Notes under the pieces: model-generated
What the model saw: the letters and a program-made list of their open reading frames with translations, nothing else
Told to the model about the DNA's origin: nothing
The model's database searches: none
Origin: Desarmillaria ectypa
Lineage: Eukaryota; Basidiomycota; Agaricomycetes; Agaricales; Physalacriaceae
Direction: 5' to 3'
DNA: 64,000 nt
NCBI GenBank assembly: GCA_030407005.1
Contig: JAUDYN010000002.1
Span: 4,309,584 to 4,373,583 of the forward strand
Program-made: the position numbers and the translations under genes
Shown here: positions 48,701 through 59,879 of the stretch, piece by piece
Layout of the letters: each line of letters opens with the position of its first letter
Numbering within the stretch: the stretch's first letter is position 1

Positions 48701-51700
48701 AACGTCTCTCGCCGACCTCGATTCTCAAAAGTCTCCACTGCGAAATAGACCAAGTTCGTTAAAATGTCAAATGCTGGACGGTACGATAAACGGACTGTAG
48801 TTGGGTGAAGGACATGATACGCGCTCTGGCTGCCTTTCAAACGTCGGTCATTCATACCTGAGATTGAGAGCAAGGAAAATATGATTTACCGCTTCCTATC
48901 GGGGGATGTCACTTACAATAAAGCTACGCTTTGCTAAGTATCATTAAACATGGTGTAATATCATACTCACGCACACTGGACAAAAATCACGATATTTTTT
49001 TCTGGTGAATATGTGTCTTCGTAAAACAAAATACTGAAAATATTTGTTATTCTTTATTGTTTATGCAAATGTTTTGAAATAAAGTGAGAATTTCCAAATA
49101 TGTTGATCGTGTTCTCTGCAAAAAAATACCAAAAAGAAACTTTATATATATTTTTTTTGTATTTTGCAGTCCCGGGTTAAGTAATACAGTGCAAGTGATC
49201 GATTACTATTACGACCATGTTACGCGTTATGCACATATTCACTGGGACAGATCTTCACGAGCTGGTTACGGTCAAAGTAGATCTTCGTTTTGTTAGCATG
49301 TATTACTTGCAATGTATCAAATTAGATACATCCAAACCGAGTCAAATATGAAATGCAAAAAGTGCAAAAAGATGAATCATAGAACGACATCAAGATGCCC
49401 CAGAGCTGGAACTGGAGATGCCTCTGGTAAGTAAGCGTGGCTGCAAGATGAAGCGATCGACCTGGTACGAGGGCGACGAATGGGAATGATCTTGGAGGCA
49501 GATATCCCTGTGCACCTCACCACAAATATTAAAATGTGCGGTAGTGCAAAATTCCCGATTTCTGACTCCCAAAAAGTGTATTTATTGATACAAAATATAC
49601 CATCTTCACTGTGCCATGTTATGTGTTATGTGAATATCCGATGATAATAGACTTTGATAGTTGGACAAACGAAGGTTCGTTATCTGACAACTCTGTGTGA
49701 AAAAGATAGCAAAGCGTACCAAGAGCAAAATGATTCATATCTCCGAGATGTTCGAAGGAGCATTAGATTAGAAATCCTCCGAGTCGATATTCGAACTGTA
49801 GCAGGCAGATGGGAGTGGAAGCAAAACCTTGCAATCCTGCGCGACTTTGGATATGCGTAGATCCACAGCGGCTCTGGGCGTACAGCACCTCGGCCCGAGT
49901 ATTGTTAGTTTACCAAAAGCTTCCACTCCTGCCGGTGTTTCCAAACGGACGGACCGGTTCGCGATCCGACCCTCTTTGTGCTTCCACGGTAACTATTGAC
50001 TCAACTCTAGGAACGAAATTACGAGCCGTGAACGGAGATCATAGTCTGGCGGTAGGCGCATGTTTCGTGCCCGGGACTTGTTCATGCCCAGCGTAGCTAG
50101 GAGGGCTGATATATGATACCATACCATCCGTATCCATAACGCCCCGCGAACCTCAGCTCGATTTATGATCACCCTTAATTATTGATGTCACTTTGTCACT
50201 TGATACCTTCCCCCCTTCGGTGCCGTACAGAACCCTGTACGTGCAAAGAAGAATAAACGTTCTCGTAAAAAAAAAATGAACCTCCCATCAAACGCAGATT
50301 TTGATGTCAGAATATTGACTCGGGGTGTTTTCGTTCTAGAAAAGGAAAAGATGGAACTTGGCTTGGCTCTGTCGTTTTTCCCAGACCGACACGGGAAAGA
50401 AAACACCGGTGATGCGTCGCCAGTATACCCGAGTCGGGAATCACATCCATTGTTAATGTCATCAGATGCGCCTGATTCTTTCTACGGCCCGGCTCCCGCC
50501 TTTCCCGTCGTTTCCAAACATCCATACAGGACAAGTTCGCGTTCGGTTTCCGAGTCGTTTCTTTACTTATTATCCATTCATCAGTTCTGCCTATCATCAT
50601 CAACATGTCAATCCGTGCGTATCAATATCCATTGGCATTCGGATGATGGGACCTCGACTTGATTCCCCCCTGCAGAAAATCAGGTTTCTGATCCTCGACT
50701 AATAACGAACTTCCATCTCTCCATGCTCCAACCCTAGTCTTGGCATGCTCACTCGCTTCTGAGAGATCCGAGAGCACGCTCCCCGGGTGTGCCGGCCCAG
50801 AATATACAGTGCCTACGAGCATCAAGCAGCTGACCCCGCTAGCAATAAACGCTTGGCTCGAACCTACAGGTATCATCTCACGCCAGATAAAGTTTCTCGG
50901 AGGTTTCCCTTCCCCCTCAGTCGAATAATCGATACGTGTTTATCAGTCCGGGGCTTGAAATGTTTTTGTTCCTTTCTCCATTCTTATGTCTCTGTGTGTT
51001 TCCCTGGGGGCGTCTCCTTTCGGGGACTGGATACTTGTTGCTTGTCCTCCTTCAGGTATTGATTCATTGGGTTGTGGATATCCGTTTGTTGCCTCTACTA
51101 CTCCGCCCATTTATTGCCAGGTAAGGGTACAAGACTATTCTCCGCTCTCCTTTCCTCGGAAAGTTTATAACAAAATCGCCTAGCCCATCGCCATTTACCT
51201 GTTACGCCGAAGAGCTGTGTTGGTACTTGTAGGAGGATATGCGGTATGCGCATAGCCACCCAAAACAGCATTATCTTTGCTCCAAAATATCACGTGGATG
51301 TGCCGGAACGCTCCACCGGCATGCCCAGGGGCGTTCATCATTCGCGATTTCATATTAAGTATGATAGACGATACCCAGGGTCAGTTCTTTACAGAATGAG
51401 AGAAGGAGGTGTATGGTAGTTGGCTAAGCAAGGCTGTACGACCTCTGCTCCGAAAAGAGAACCCTTTGCACACCGATATGGGATCTGTACCAAGGTGTAG
51501 TCGCCACTGGGAACGGTAGCGAAGGAGAAAAGACGTAGTGCATTCCCTTGAATTTAGAAACGAAATGCAACGACGGCGATCATCTTTGAGATTCTCATAT
51601 CAAATCGTTTGGTCCCTGTTTGAGAGTGGGTATCGCAGGACCAATTGTAATTCAGACTGGAACGGAATAAGGATGAGTACAATGGATTCCTAGACTGGAT

Positions 51701-51989
51701 TCCGGTGCGGGAACAGCCTAAGAGGGGTACGCGCTCCGGATGATCCGAGAACGAAGACGAACGGTTAGCTGTATGACAAAGACAGGAGTGAGAGAAGAAA
51801 GAGCTAATTCCTAGCTAGGATCTCCCCTTCTGCGACGTAGACATTGCATCGGAGGAGTGGCGATACCGATTCCCGATCTGGATTTATGGAACCATCCAAA
51901 TCTAGTGCGAGACATTCAGCCTCTCTCTCCATGTCTCGTTTGTCGTATTTAGGGATCTGTACAATGTCGGACATTTTTCAAGTACCTCA
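48701..51989. other. Subtelomeric DNA without confident genes
   Basis: An AT-rich stretch lies at 48960-49180. 49907-49975 is a diverged relative of a part of repeat B (52507-52575) starting TTTACCAAAAGC. ORFs at 50276-50662 and 50740-51062 lack recognisable domains; a short spliced gene starting near the ATG at 50605 is conceivable (GTGCGT donor, CTGCAG acceptor) but unsupported. Confidence 0.35.
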
Positions 51990-53110
51990 TTTTGGAATAT
52001 AATATAAATCAAGATATTCTTTACGGGAGATAATTTGCGATACGAGAAAAGATCGACATGCTAAATCAGGCATTAGGAGAATCTCCGACATATTACCCCC
52101 CTAAACCCCTCATCCTTTCGTATATTGAATTGGTTTCTTTACCTTTTAGCCTTTTCACGGCATCTCTCCATAAATGGTTGGGATTAGCCTTGAATGTAAA
52201 AAGAAAGAATGTGTAGGGCGGCGTGAAGATAAGCCTTGCTTAATGAGAACGAGAGACGGGTTCGACTCATGAAATACTAGTACCTCGTAGAGGCGTGATA
52301 CCCATATCAAGTTTGACAGCAGGCGTAGACGTCATCATTCCGAGATGTAGGTGAAGAGTGCGGGAGAGAAAAGAAGACAATGGGTAGACGTTGAGTGTCT
52401 TGATTGAGGGTGGCAGCTATCCGTCACTGAGAGCGGGTAGGAGCCAAGACTGACCAGAAGGAAAATTCAGGATTAGTGATCTTTATTCAACGAGACGGAG
52501 TGTTTATTTACCAAAAGCGTCCATTCGGACCGGGATTTCCCAAATGGACTCGCCCGGTTCCAATCTCTCCCGGGTTTCTTGCGTTTGGTGTGTAAGGACA
52601 TTCAATCTGTCTTTTTTAGATGGATGGTTGATCTGCTGGCTTTGAGCGATCGAGTGTTAGACGACGTCTCAGCGTATTAGTCGCGCCACCCCCGGCGGCT
52701 GTGCAGACCCTGACGGGTATCCATTTATACAGTGCCCGACCCTGGCTTCGTCAGTATGCGCGACTTGCTTAGTAACGGGTGTCTTTCCTTTTCGGAGCTG
52801 GACGCTCCCAGATTCACTGTGAGCAACAAGCGTGTTTCAGTCTTACGCTCTGGAGGATTGGACGCTGTCGTAACTATTATATACGTTAGCATGTATCGAG
52901 CCCTTCGCGGAGGTTTTTTATTTTTTAATTTCCTGCTATGGGATTTACACTATATTGGGAAATTGTGGATCCTCCCCTCTGCTCGTTCCCTTCCGCCGAC
53001 GCCCTCGACGTCGTTATCCATACGGCACTGACCCTGTTTAGAACGTTACGCGGGTAACACGTTCTTGCCATCTCGGTATCACGACAGTAAAGGTCCTCTC
53101 CTCCGACCTC
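51990..53110 (+). repeat. Subtelomeric repeat B, left copy
   Basis: This 1.1 kb stretch is collinear, in reverse complement, with parts of 59880-63815. 52000-52300 pairs with 63520-63815, 52500-52560 with 61200-61250, and 52640-53100 with 59900-60460. The right copy is longer and contains extra DNA. No gene is recognised, although short ORFs occur in both copies. Confidence 0.8.
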
Positions 53111-54285
53111 TGATGTCGGGTTGGGCTGTCGTTTTTGCTTCGAAACTGCTGGTTTGTTCAGGTGATGGCATCCGAGTTGGAGAGTTCAACCTCTAGACCC
53201 CCCCGATGGCACGTATTCCTTTGTATGAAGAGTTGGAATGTGCAGCTCGAAGATGACTGTCTGTCCGAAAGCGTGTCCCCGAACGAATAACCTTGGGTGG
53301 AGCAAGTCCCGCCAGTATTAAATGTCCACTCCACGGTATGAGTAATGATGATGACATTGTGGGTCCGTGCGCTGGCGTTTCAGGTGCGCTAGGGGAAGAT
53401 GGGGACCCGCCGGGTTACGGAGAAAGAGAGAGGTACGTGATTCTAGTGTTCGTGAGATGGAGGTAGTCTAGAACGGGAGGTAGTAACTGGTCAGACTGGC
53501 CTTCGGGTAAGTTTATCCGAGGGTGATCGGTCCTGCGTCTGAGTAGGCTGTTGAGGTTGAGCGAAAGGTGAGTAACCGCCGCGTAAACTTTCGGGTGATC
53601 AGAATTGGAATGTAAGCGGGAAGGGAGAGCGGGCCGGAGTATTCTTCCGAAAAAAAAGGGAATTAAACGGAGTCGGGGAACGTAATCGGAGAGGGGGAGG
53701 GAGGGGGGTACGACGGGCCCGACGGGATATTGTCGGGAGGGTAGAGGGTTGGAATGTCGGGCATCGGGTGCTTAGTGTTGACTTGAAGTAACCATCCATG
53801 ATTAACGTTGATGATACAGATGAGAAGAAGAAGAAGAAGAGTCAACTTTTTGGGCAAGATTGCGCAAAAAGCGCCACTAGGACCGGAAGATCCGCGCACC
53901 CGATCTAGGGCCGAAGCAAACTGGTTCGAATTTGTACATGTTTGTATTATTTGTATGTGTATGTCTCGTGGCAGATAACTAGGTGGAGGGAAAGTAAAAG
54001 GACGCATCCCCCGGTTTCGACTGATCCTCATCTTCCCCCTATCGCTTCGCTCGTTTTTTTTACCTTGCTCCCCTTCCCTTCCCTTCCCTTCCCTCTCTCC
54101 CGCTGAACCTCGTCGGTTAAGGATAACGCCTGGAGTGAGTGTTCAAAAGTTGGTAGATAAAATGGTTGGACGTTTTGACATGAGAAGAGCAGATCTCGCG
54201 ACCCTTGCCGGCTCCACACTTTCCGCCCAACGAACGAACGAACGATAACAAACTTGAGTACGCTTGAGCCCTGCTCGCGACTTTG
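53111..54285. promoter_or_regulatory. Upstream region of the bHLH gene with CT-rich tract
   Basis: No gene is seen. A pyrimidine tract of CTTCC units at about 54068-54100 lies 190 bases before the ATG, and GAAC units occur at about 54230-54244. CT-rich tracts commonly precede transcription starts in filamentous fungi. A short GAA microsatellite is near 53822. Confidence 0.45.
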
Positions 54286-55158
54286 ATGGCCATGTCTAAC
54301 CCGAATTCACCCGCTTCTGACAACTCGGACTCGTCCAATCCTCGTACGCCTACTAGCCCATCTCTTCAGTTAATCCCCGATAATCAACAACCCACCGTCG
54401 CCCCGAGTAAACGTAAACCATCCCGCCGTGCCAACACTGCCGAACGCCGAGCTACCCATAACGCCGTAGAGCGCCAGCGCCGTGAAACCCTCAACGGCCG
54501 ATTCCTAGATCTCGCCGCCCTCCTTCCTAATTTATCCCAGATTCGCCGTCCCTCTAAATCCAGTATCGTCAATTCCTCTATCGCTCACGTCCATGCTTCC
54601 CGCCGACACCGCCTCCTCGCAGCTCGGGAGCTCCGCGCTATGAAAATGGAAGCCGACGCTCTCAGGCGCGAGCTCAACGAGTGGCGTGACCGCTCGGGTG
54701 TACCTCGTGTTGAGGAACCCGTCCGTGGCGAAGGCTTTGGGATGATCATCTCTGGCGAGCTCGAAGTGCTAGGTGTTACTGGCGAGGAAGAAGACTACGG
54801 GGACGAAGACGGCGTCGTGGGTGGCTACGATGATGCTCCGCCTTCTTCTGTTCCCACACCGATGTATCATCCACACGGCCGTTCTCCAGTCATCGCCAGT
54901 CCTACTAGTATGAATTTCGAGAACCCGCAGATGGGGTATGAGGGTTATACGCAGATGGTGGCACCTGGTGCTGCTTATTATGCAGGTGCTCCTACTACTA
55001 CTGCTCCACCACCGCCGTTCTTTGAAGAGAAGCGGTTTGCGCCGAATGCGTTTGAAGGCTATCATAGGCCGAGGAGCGGAGGTTATGATGCGTATGAGGG
55101 GATGATCGTCGGTGGTGGGGGGGCTCCTGGTGCTGCCGCCTTTGCTATGATGGTCTAG
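54286..55158 (+). CDS. bHLH transcription factor
   Basis: This is a DNA-binding protein of 290 residues in one exon. Residues 1-50 are Ser/Pro/Asn-rich. The basic region THNAVERQRR is at residues 57-66, with His58, Glu62 and Arg66 arranged as in class B bHLH proteins that bind CACGTG. Helix 1 (LNGRFLDLAALLP), a short loop (RRPSKSS) and helix 2 (IVNSSIAHVHASRRHRLLA) follow, then a charged, coiled-coil-like extension to about residue 135. An acidic patch (EEEDYGDEDG) lies near 165-175, and the C-terminal third is Tyr/Pro/Gly-rich. The chosen ATG is the first in the frame. No intron signal is needed. It stands alone between subtelomeric repeats. Targets are unknown; no homologue can be named with certainty. 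Confidence 0.9.
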   Translation: MAMSNPNSPASDNSDSSNPRTPTSPSLQLIPDNQQPTVAPSKRKPSRRANTAERRATHNAVERQRRETLNGRFLDLAALLPNLSQIRRPSKSSIVNSSIAHVHASRRHRLLAARELRAMKMEADALRRELNEWRDRSGVPRVEEPVRGEGFGMIISGELEVLGVTGEEEDYGDEDGVVGGYDDAPPSSVPTPMYHPHGRSPVIASPTSMNFENPQMGYEGYTQMVAPGAAYYAGAPTTTAPPPPFFEEKRFAPNAFEGYHRPRSGGYDAYEGMIVGGGGAPGAAAFAMMV

Positions 55159-57359
55159 GTGTGTTATACTCTCTCTATCCTACCTACAAAATATGTAGAA
55201 TCCCATCCCCCCCCCCCCTGCTCTGTTGTATAATCTCATGACCATTCTTTCGGACTCGAAGCCCGCCTTACGCTCTTTTTTTTTTTGTTTTTTTCTTTAT
55301 ATCGTTGGCTGTTTTTTTTATTTGGTTGAAGAAAGTAGATAATGTGTATGGATTGGGATCCAATCCGTATTTATTGAATGCGAAATCATTCCGGTTGACA
55401 GTAACCGGTTCTTCGGTTTATGATTATCACGGGCTCAAGCGAATCGTGCGTTCAAAATTCGGTTGACTTTGTCATCGCACTTTTGATGCCCGGGGGACGA
55501 TTCATTCGTGTTTTGAACAGCAAAGGAAATACGATATCTTGACCGTCCTTTTCATTTCCGGTTTATACGCAATGGCATATACTGCGAGATTATACAGGGT
55601 AGGCATCGCGGGTTACTATGTCCTAGTCACTACTGTGATTGGTACCGTCTTTTGAACCTCCGTTACTACTCTTGTAACCCTCACCGGTCACCCAAACATA
55701 ATTATAAGCCACGACGTTGATCAAACAAAGTCGTGGCCCCGGGACCACTCGTGACCTGAAACAAAGTCGGCTCGATGTAGATCCGGATCGGTAACTGGAA
55801 TCCTCCGATCCAACCAACGCCTAGGATGATATACGTCGCTCAAAGGTGAGTACCTCTATCAAACAGGAAATGGCACTACCGATTAGTTACCCCCAGTCGA
55901 GTGTCTCTCACCAACCATACTCTACCGTCTGAGCGTGAATCTTTTCAAAGGCTCCGGAGAAACTAGTGCGCAACTTGCTACCCTAGCGTTCCCGCTCACT
56001 CGGATAGCTTGGAGCGCAAACTCCGTACCCATTTTTGTGCTGTAACGCTCTACAGATGGGTTATCAAATCGCGAGTGATGAACCACCTCAGATTTTGCAA
56101 GGCGGCGGCCTAGCATGAAAAGCTACTCGGTACGCCGAACGTAAAACATAATAGACACTCGAATCCTTGCGAGTCGCAAAGAAGAGCTTACGAGGATCAT
56201 GAGGAAGCTTGAGAGTGAAGCGAGGCGAGAAAATCCGGGGGGGGGGATACAAGAATAGAGTCTTGTGCACGAATGACAATGCAGAACAAAACGCCCCAAA
56301 AATAGTAGAGAAACAAACGGAGATAAAAACATGAAAGCTGACGGACTGCATTATAAGCGTCGGATGGAAAAACTCTGAGAAACTTTACCTGCTTATTGCT
56401 AGCGGGCCAGGGTAAAAAAGGAAGAGTGCGTCTTTTCGGATAGGAGGGAAAGCGCCAAGACGAGGGCCAGAGGATGGTGGGATCATTGCGTACGACCCTC
56501 CAAATGGGATGATTTCCCGTGGGTTTGGGTGATGCGAGGAAAAACCGCAGAAATGATAGGAACAGGGGCTCGGGGAGATACACTAAGGTGCGGGACGACG
56601 GCTGCGAGAGGATACACGCCAGAGAGAGGAGGCGGGTTTCCTTGATGTAATTCCCAATTTCCAACTCGCGTGAAGCATCAAACGTCCTGGTTAGAGCCAA
56701 CTGAATTCATAATACTAGGAGAAAAATGAAATCCCAACGTCGGGCCCATTGCAATTCTTTTACGAGAGCACTTGTACAATGGTCGGTCAGGGTGCAGTAT
56801 GTGTACGGCACCGAGGGGCAAGGGGCCATAATTGAATATCGAATGCCTGCCTGGGGATAGGCCTATGAGATCTAGAATGAACAACTTACAAGATACCCTC
56901 TCACACGGATCCCACCCAACGGCGATGGAGGCCGGCAGGAAAAACAAGGACGACTCTTGTTTATTTGGAAATTACCGGTCCGCGATTGGGAAGCAAACAT
57001 CCTGCGGGCCGAGGGCACTGGCGCCTACAGGCGTACACTCGGAGGCGATATCTGCCTTTACGGTCTTCGTTTATGGATACCCCTCCAGGTTACCATACCC
57101 ATTACCACCTGAACTTGGGGGCCTGGCCGTTGATGTATGCAGTGTCATTCGTTGAAGGGTGCTCGCAGAGAAGCAGGAGATACAGTATCGTTTTTACTTG
57201 ATGTATTCAAAAGCATTAACACAGGTCTAACAGCAGCGCATAACCCTAACCTTTTCCACTACACCTAGTGCATAAAAGTTCAAATCATGAGCGGTCCTCT
57301 TGACAGCACTCAATTCGCTTCATCTCGAAATGAGGGAGAAACATGTTTGAAAAGTCTTA
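55159..57359. other. Subtelomeric DNA without confident genes
   Basis: The 3' flank of the bHLH gene has C-, T- and G-homopolymer runs (55207, 55278, 56238). ORFs at 56197-56700 (minus) and 56832-57155 (plus) show no recognisable domain and overlap others. I support no gene here. Confidence 0.4.
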
Positions 57360-57990
57360 AAAACAACGAGTTCCTTGCCAACTTATTTCTCCTTTAATGC
57401 TTTCGGCCATTCATTCAATTCACTACCAGTATTCCTGAATCCCTTAAGAGTATTCCAGCTTTTCTCAAAGTCCTAATAACTTACCCACATACGCCATTGA
57501 CTCCTTAATAAAAGAAATTTATCACTGATCTGACGGTTGCTTCAATCAGATTCGATTCGCTACGGATCCCGCAATCTTTCCAATCTTTGTGATCTGAAGA
57601 CTTGGATGATCCGGTCAATGACGGGTGCTCCTTTTGATACGCTCTGTTCGTAGCTGGACGTTCTCAGAAGCATTCCAGACCTTCAATAATTGAATCATTT
57701 ATGCAGATGTCTTCCTATTTTAAGCAATGGCTTTGAGTACCATTTATTTCCTCAGCGAATTGTTCAAAGTATATTCGTATCTTTCACCAATAGATGTCCT
57801 AGCGCCTTGTATTGAATTCTTTTTTTTCTTCTGCCCCGTGAACCAGCCCAGCTTATTTTAGAAATTGATGAGATTCGAAGAGGACGTCACGGGCCACCGC
57901 AGAACTTCATACCCTTATATGTCCACCTCTACATTTCTCGTGTCAGTCTTTCCCATCGTTCTCCAACATGTTGATTGGAGCCACTGTGGC
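57360..57990 (-). repeat. Subtelomeric repeat A, right copy
   Basis: This is the inverted and diverged partner of 46960-47680. The best blocks are at 57540-57600 (TCAGATTCGATTCGCTACGG) and 57880-57960 (GGACGTCACGGGCC, CCACCTCTACATTTC). Just left of it, at 57241, two CCCTAA units occur. Confidence 0.75.
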
Positions 57991-59879
57991 AAGCTGCATA
58001 TTCATCACGGCTGACGATGCAATAAACCCTTTCTAGACTGCATATCTGCCTTACCTCCGTCCCACCTTCCGAGGAATACGCTAGACTAATAGTACAATGA
58101 AATACCTCTTTTTTTTTTTTTTTTTTTAAAAAAAAGGAAATTTCGTATCTTCCAACGCCATTTGCCGTGGGAGCTCAACGAATGACGCCCGAACCGGTGC
58201 GTCTCGATTCTGGTCCTTCCCCCTACCCGGAAGCCGGAATGATGCGCGAACAAAAGCACCTACGCCGAAAATCTTCCCATCATTTACCTACCTGAGAAAC
58301 TAAATAATGGGACGGGTTCCGGCCGTGCATGATGAACACATTACTCTTTGCATCTGCATTATTCACCTATATATTATCGATACGTGAAACGCGAGCGCAC
58401 GGACCCACAATCTCATTTGATATGGCAAATTACTCATACCGCTACATTCCCATTGCAGCGAACTCACGGACCCCACACCACAATCACGGACGAGGAGCGA
58501 GGGGTAAATAAATGGCGTATTGAATTCATTTCTGAGACTGATGATGGCAACTGTCGAAATGCGGGACTTGGAATGATGGTTCCAAACGCACAGACCCAAC
58601 GGCCACGGCCGCGGTAAGGAAGGACCCGTATACGGATCTGGTTTAAAACGATGAAAGGACTATATCGAAGAATACAGGACGAGCAAGAACGTGAAGCAGG
58701 AAAGAAGACAAACCCAGGCTCGAAGAGCACAGCAGGAAGGGACGCTCCCTTATCCATATATCCATAATCTGAGCGAAAGATGATGACAAGCGCACAAGGA
58801 AAAAGACACACGACGCAGGAAACCCACCAGCCTGACGCACCGAAAAAAAAAACTCACCGGGCGTACAGGAGGAACGACGCTCATTCATGGGCCACCTAAG
58901 AATAGACTCTGATCTGATAGAATAATCATGATCACAAGTCCGGGTAAAAGGAAGAAAAGGCAGAACTTGGGGAAACCTTAACTGGCGTGAGCGTGGGTTG
59001 CCAAGATCAGGGGGGGATGTGAACTCCAAAGCCCGAGTCGAAATACACAAAGGCAAAGAAAGGAAAGTAAGAACAAAAGGGCCTATGTACATGTATATGA
59101 ATTGTGACGGGAGCAAGTAAGTACAGCGAAGCGAAGAGACGTGAAAGGAACAAACTAAACGAAATAAAAGAGTAACGGAGAGTGGAGAAGGCACGCGACC
59201 CGTGAAAGGGCCAGGGGGAAGGGCTACGCTGGGCTGGGGAGAAAGATTCGGTATTCTTTGGAGGGACGGTGGGATGCCAATGTTTTGGGAGCGACGGTCA
59301 ACTTGGGGAGAATTAGGGGCGTCTTTCCTTTTTTATTTATTTATTTGCATATTCGACAAGTCGGTATGGTGTAGGCAGACTCCCGAACTCCAATAAGCCT
59401 GCCATCCAAAAACATACACGGTCTTCTCATAAAGGACTGCGCAATAACGTATGATGGTGGTCGTTTAATTATTTTTTTACGACAACGTTTAATTCTTCTT
59501 CATACAGGGTTAGAGGAACGGGGTATGTGGCATCGGGGAGAAGGCAGGGGGCTCGGGGGCATTGTTGGAGGTATCGAGCGCTGGTGGGGGCTCATGCGTA
59601 ACGATAAAGTCTGGACGTGATAATCAGCCTTTGAAGAAGTCTGCCGTGTAGATAGACCCACGATTCGGATGCAGTCACCCCTATTTCGTTCGCCGTAAAT
59701 ACATACATATAAAAAGCGTGTGAGCGTGTGGGCAGCTGGAATCGTTCGTACACAGGCAAAAATAAAACCAAAGATTGAATGTCCCCCATGAATGAATCAG
59801 CATTTTCGAAGCAAAAACGACAGAATAACCTGACATTAGAGGGGGGGGGGGTTATTATTTTACGTGAAGTCGGAGAGGG
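57991..59879. other. Subtelomeric DNA, no confident gene
   Basis: A long T run joined to an A run lies at 58109-58137. The minus-strand ORF 59194-58643 (183 codons) has no recognisable domain and a skewed composition. A G run lies at 59850. Confidence 0.4.

Noticed and set aside
50276..50662. 128-codon ORF starting after an A run
   Set aside because: No domain; the start follows a homopolymer and no family could be recognised.
56197..56700. 167-codon minus-strand ORF
   Set aside because: No recognisable domain; overlaps other open frames in low-complexity subtelomeric DNA.
57241..57253. Interstitial telomere repeats (two CCCTAA units; also near 41327)
   Set aside because: Only about two units each, short enough to be chance.
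58643..59194. 183-codon minus-strand ORF
   Set aside because: No domain, Ser/Phe/Leu-rich translation typical of a chance ORF in GA-rich DNA, and no splice or family support.
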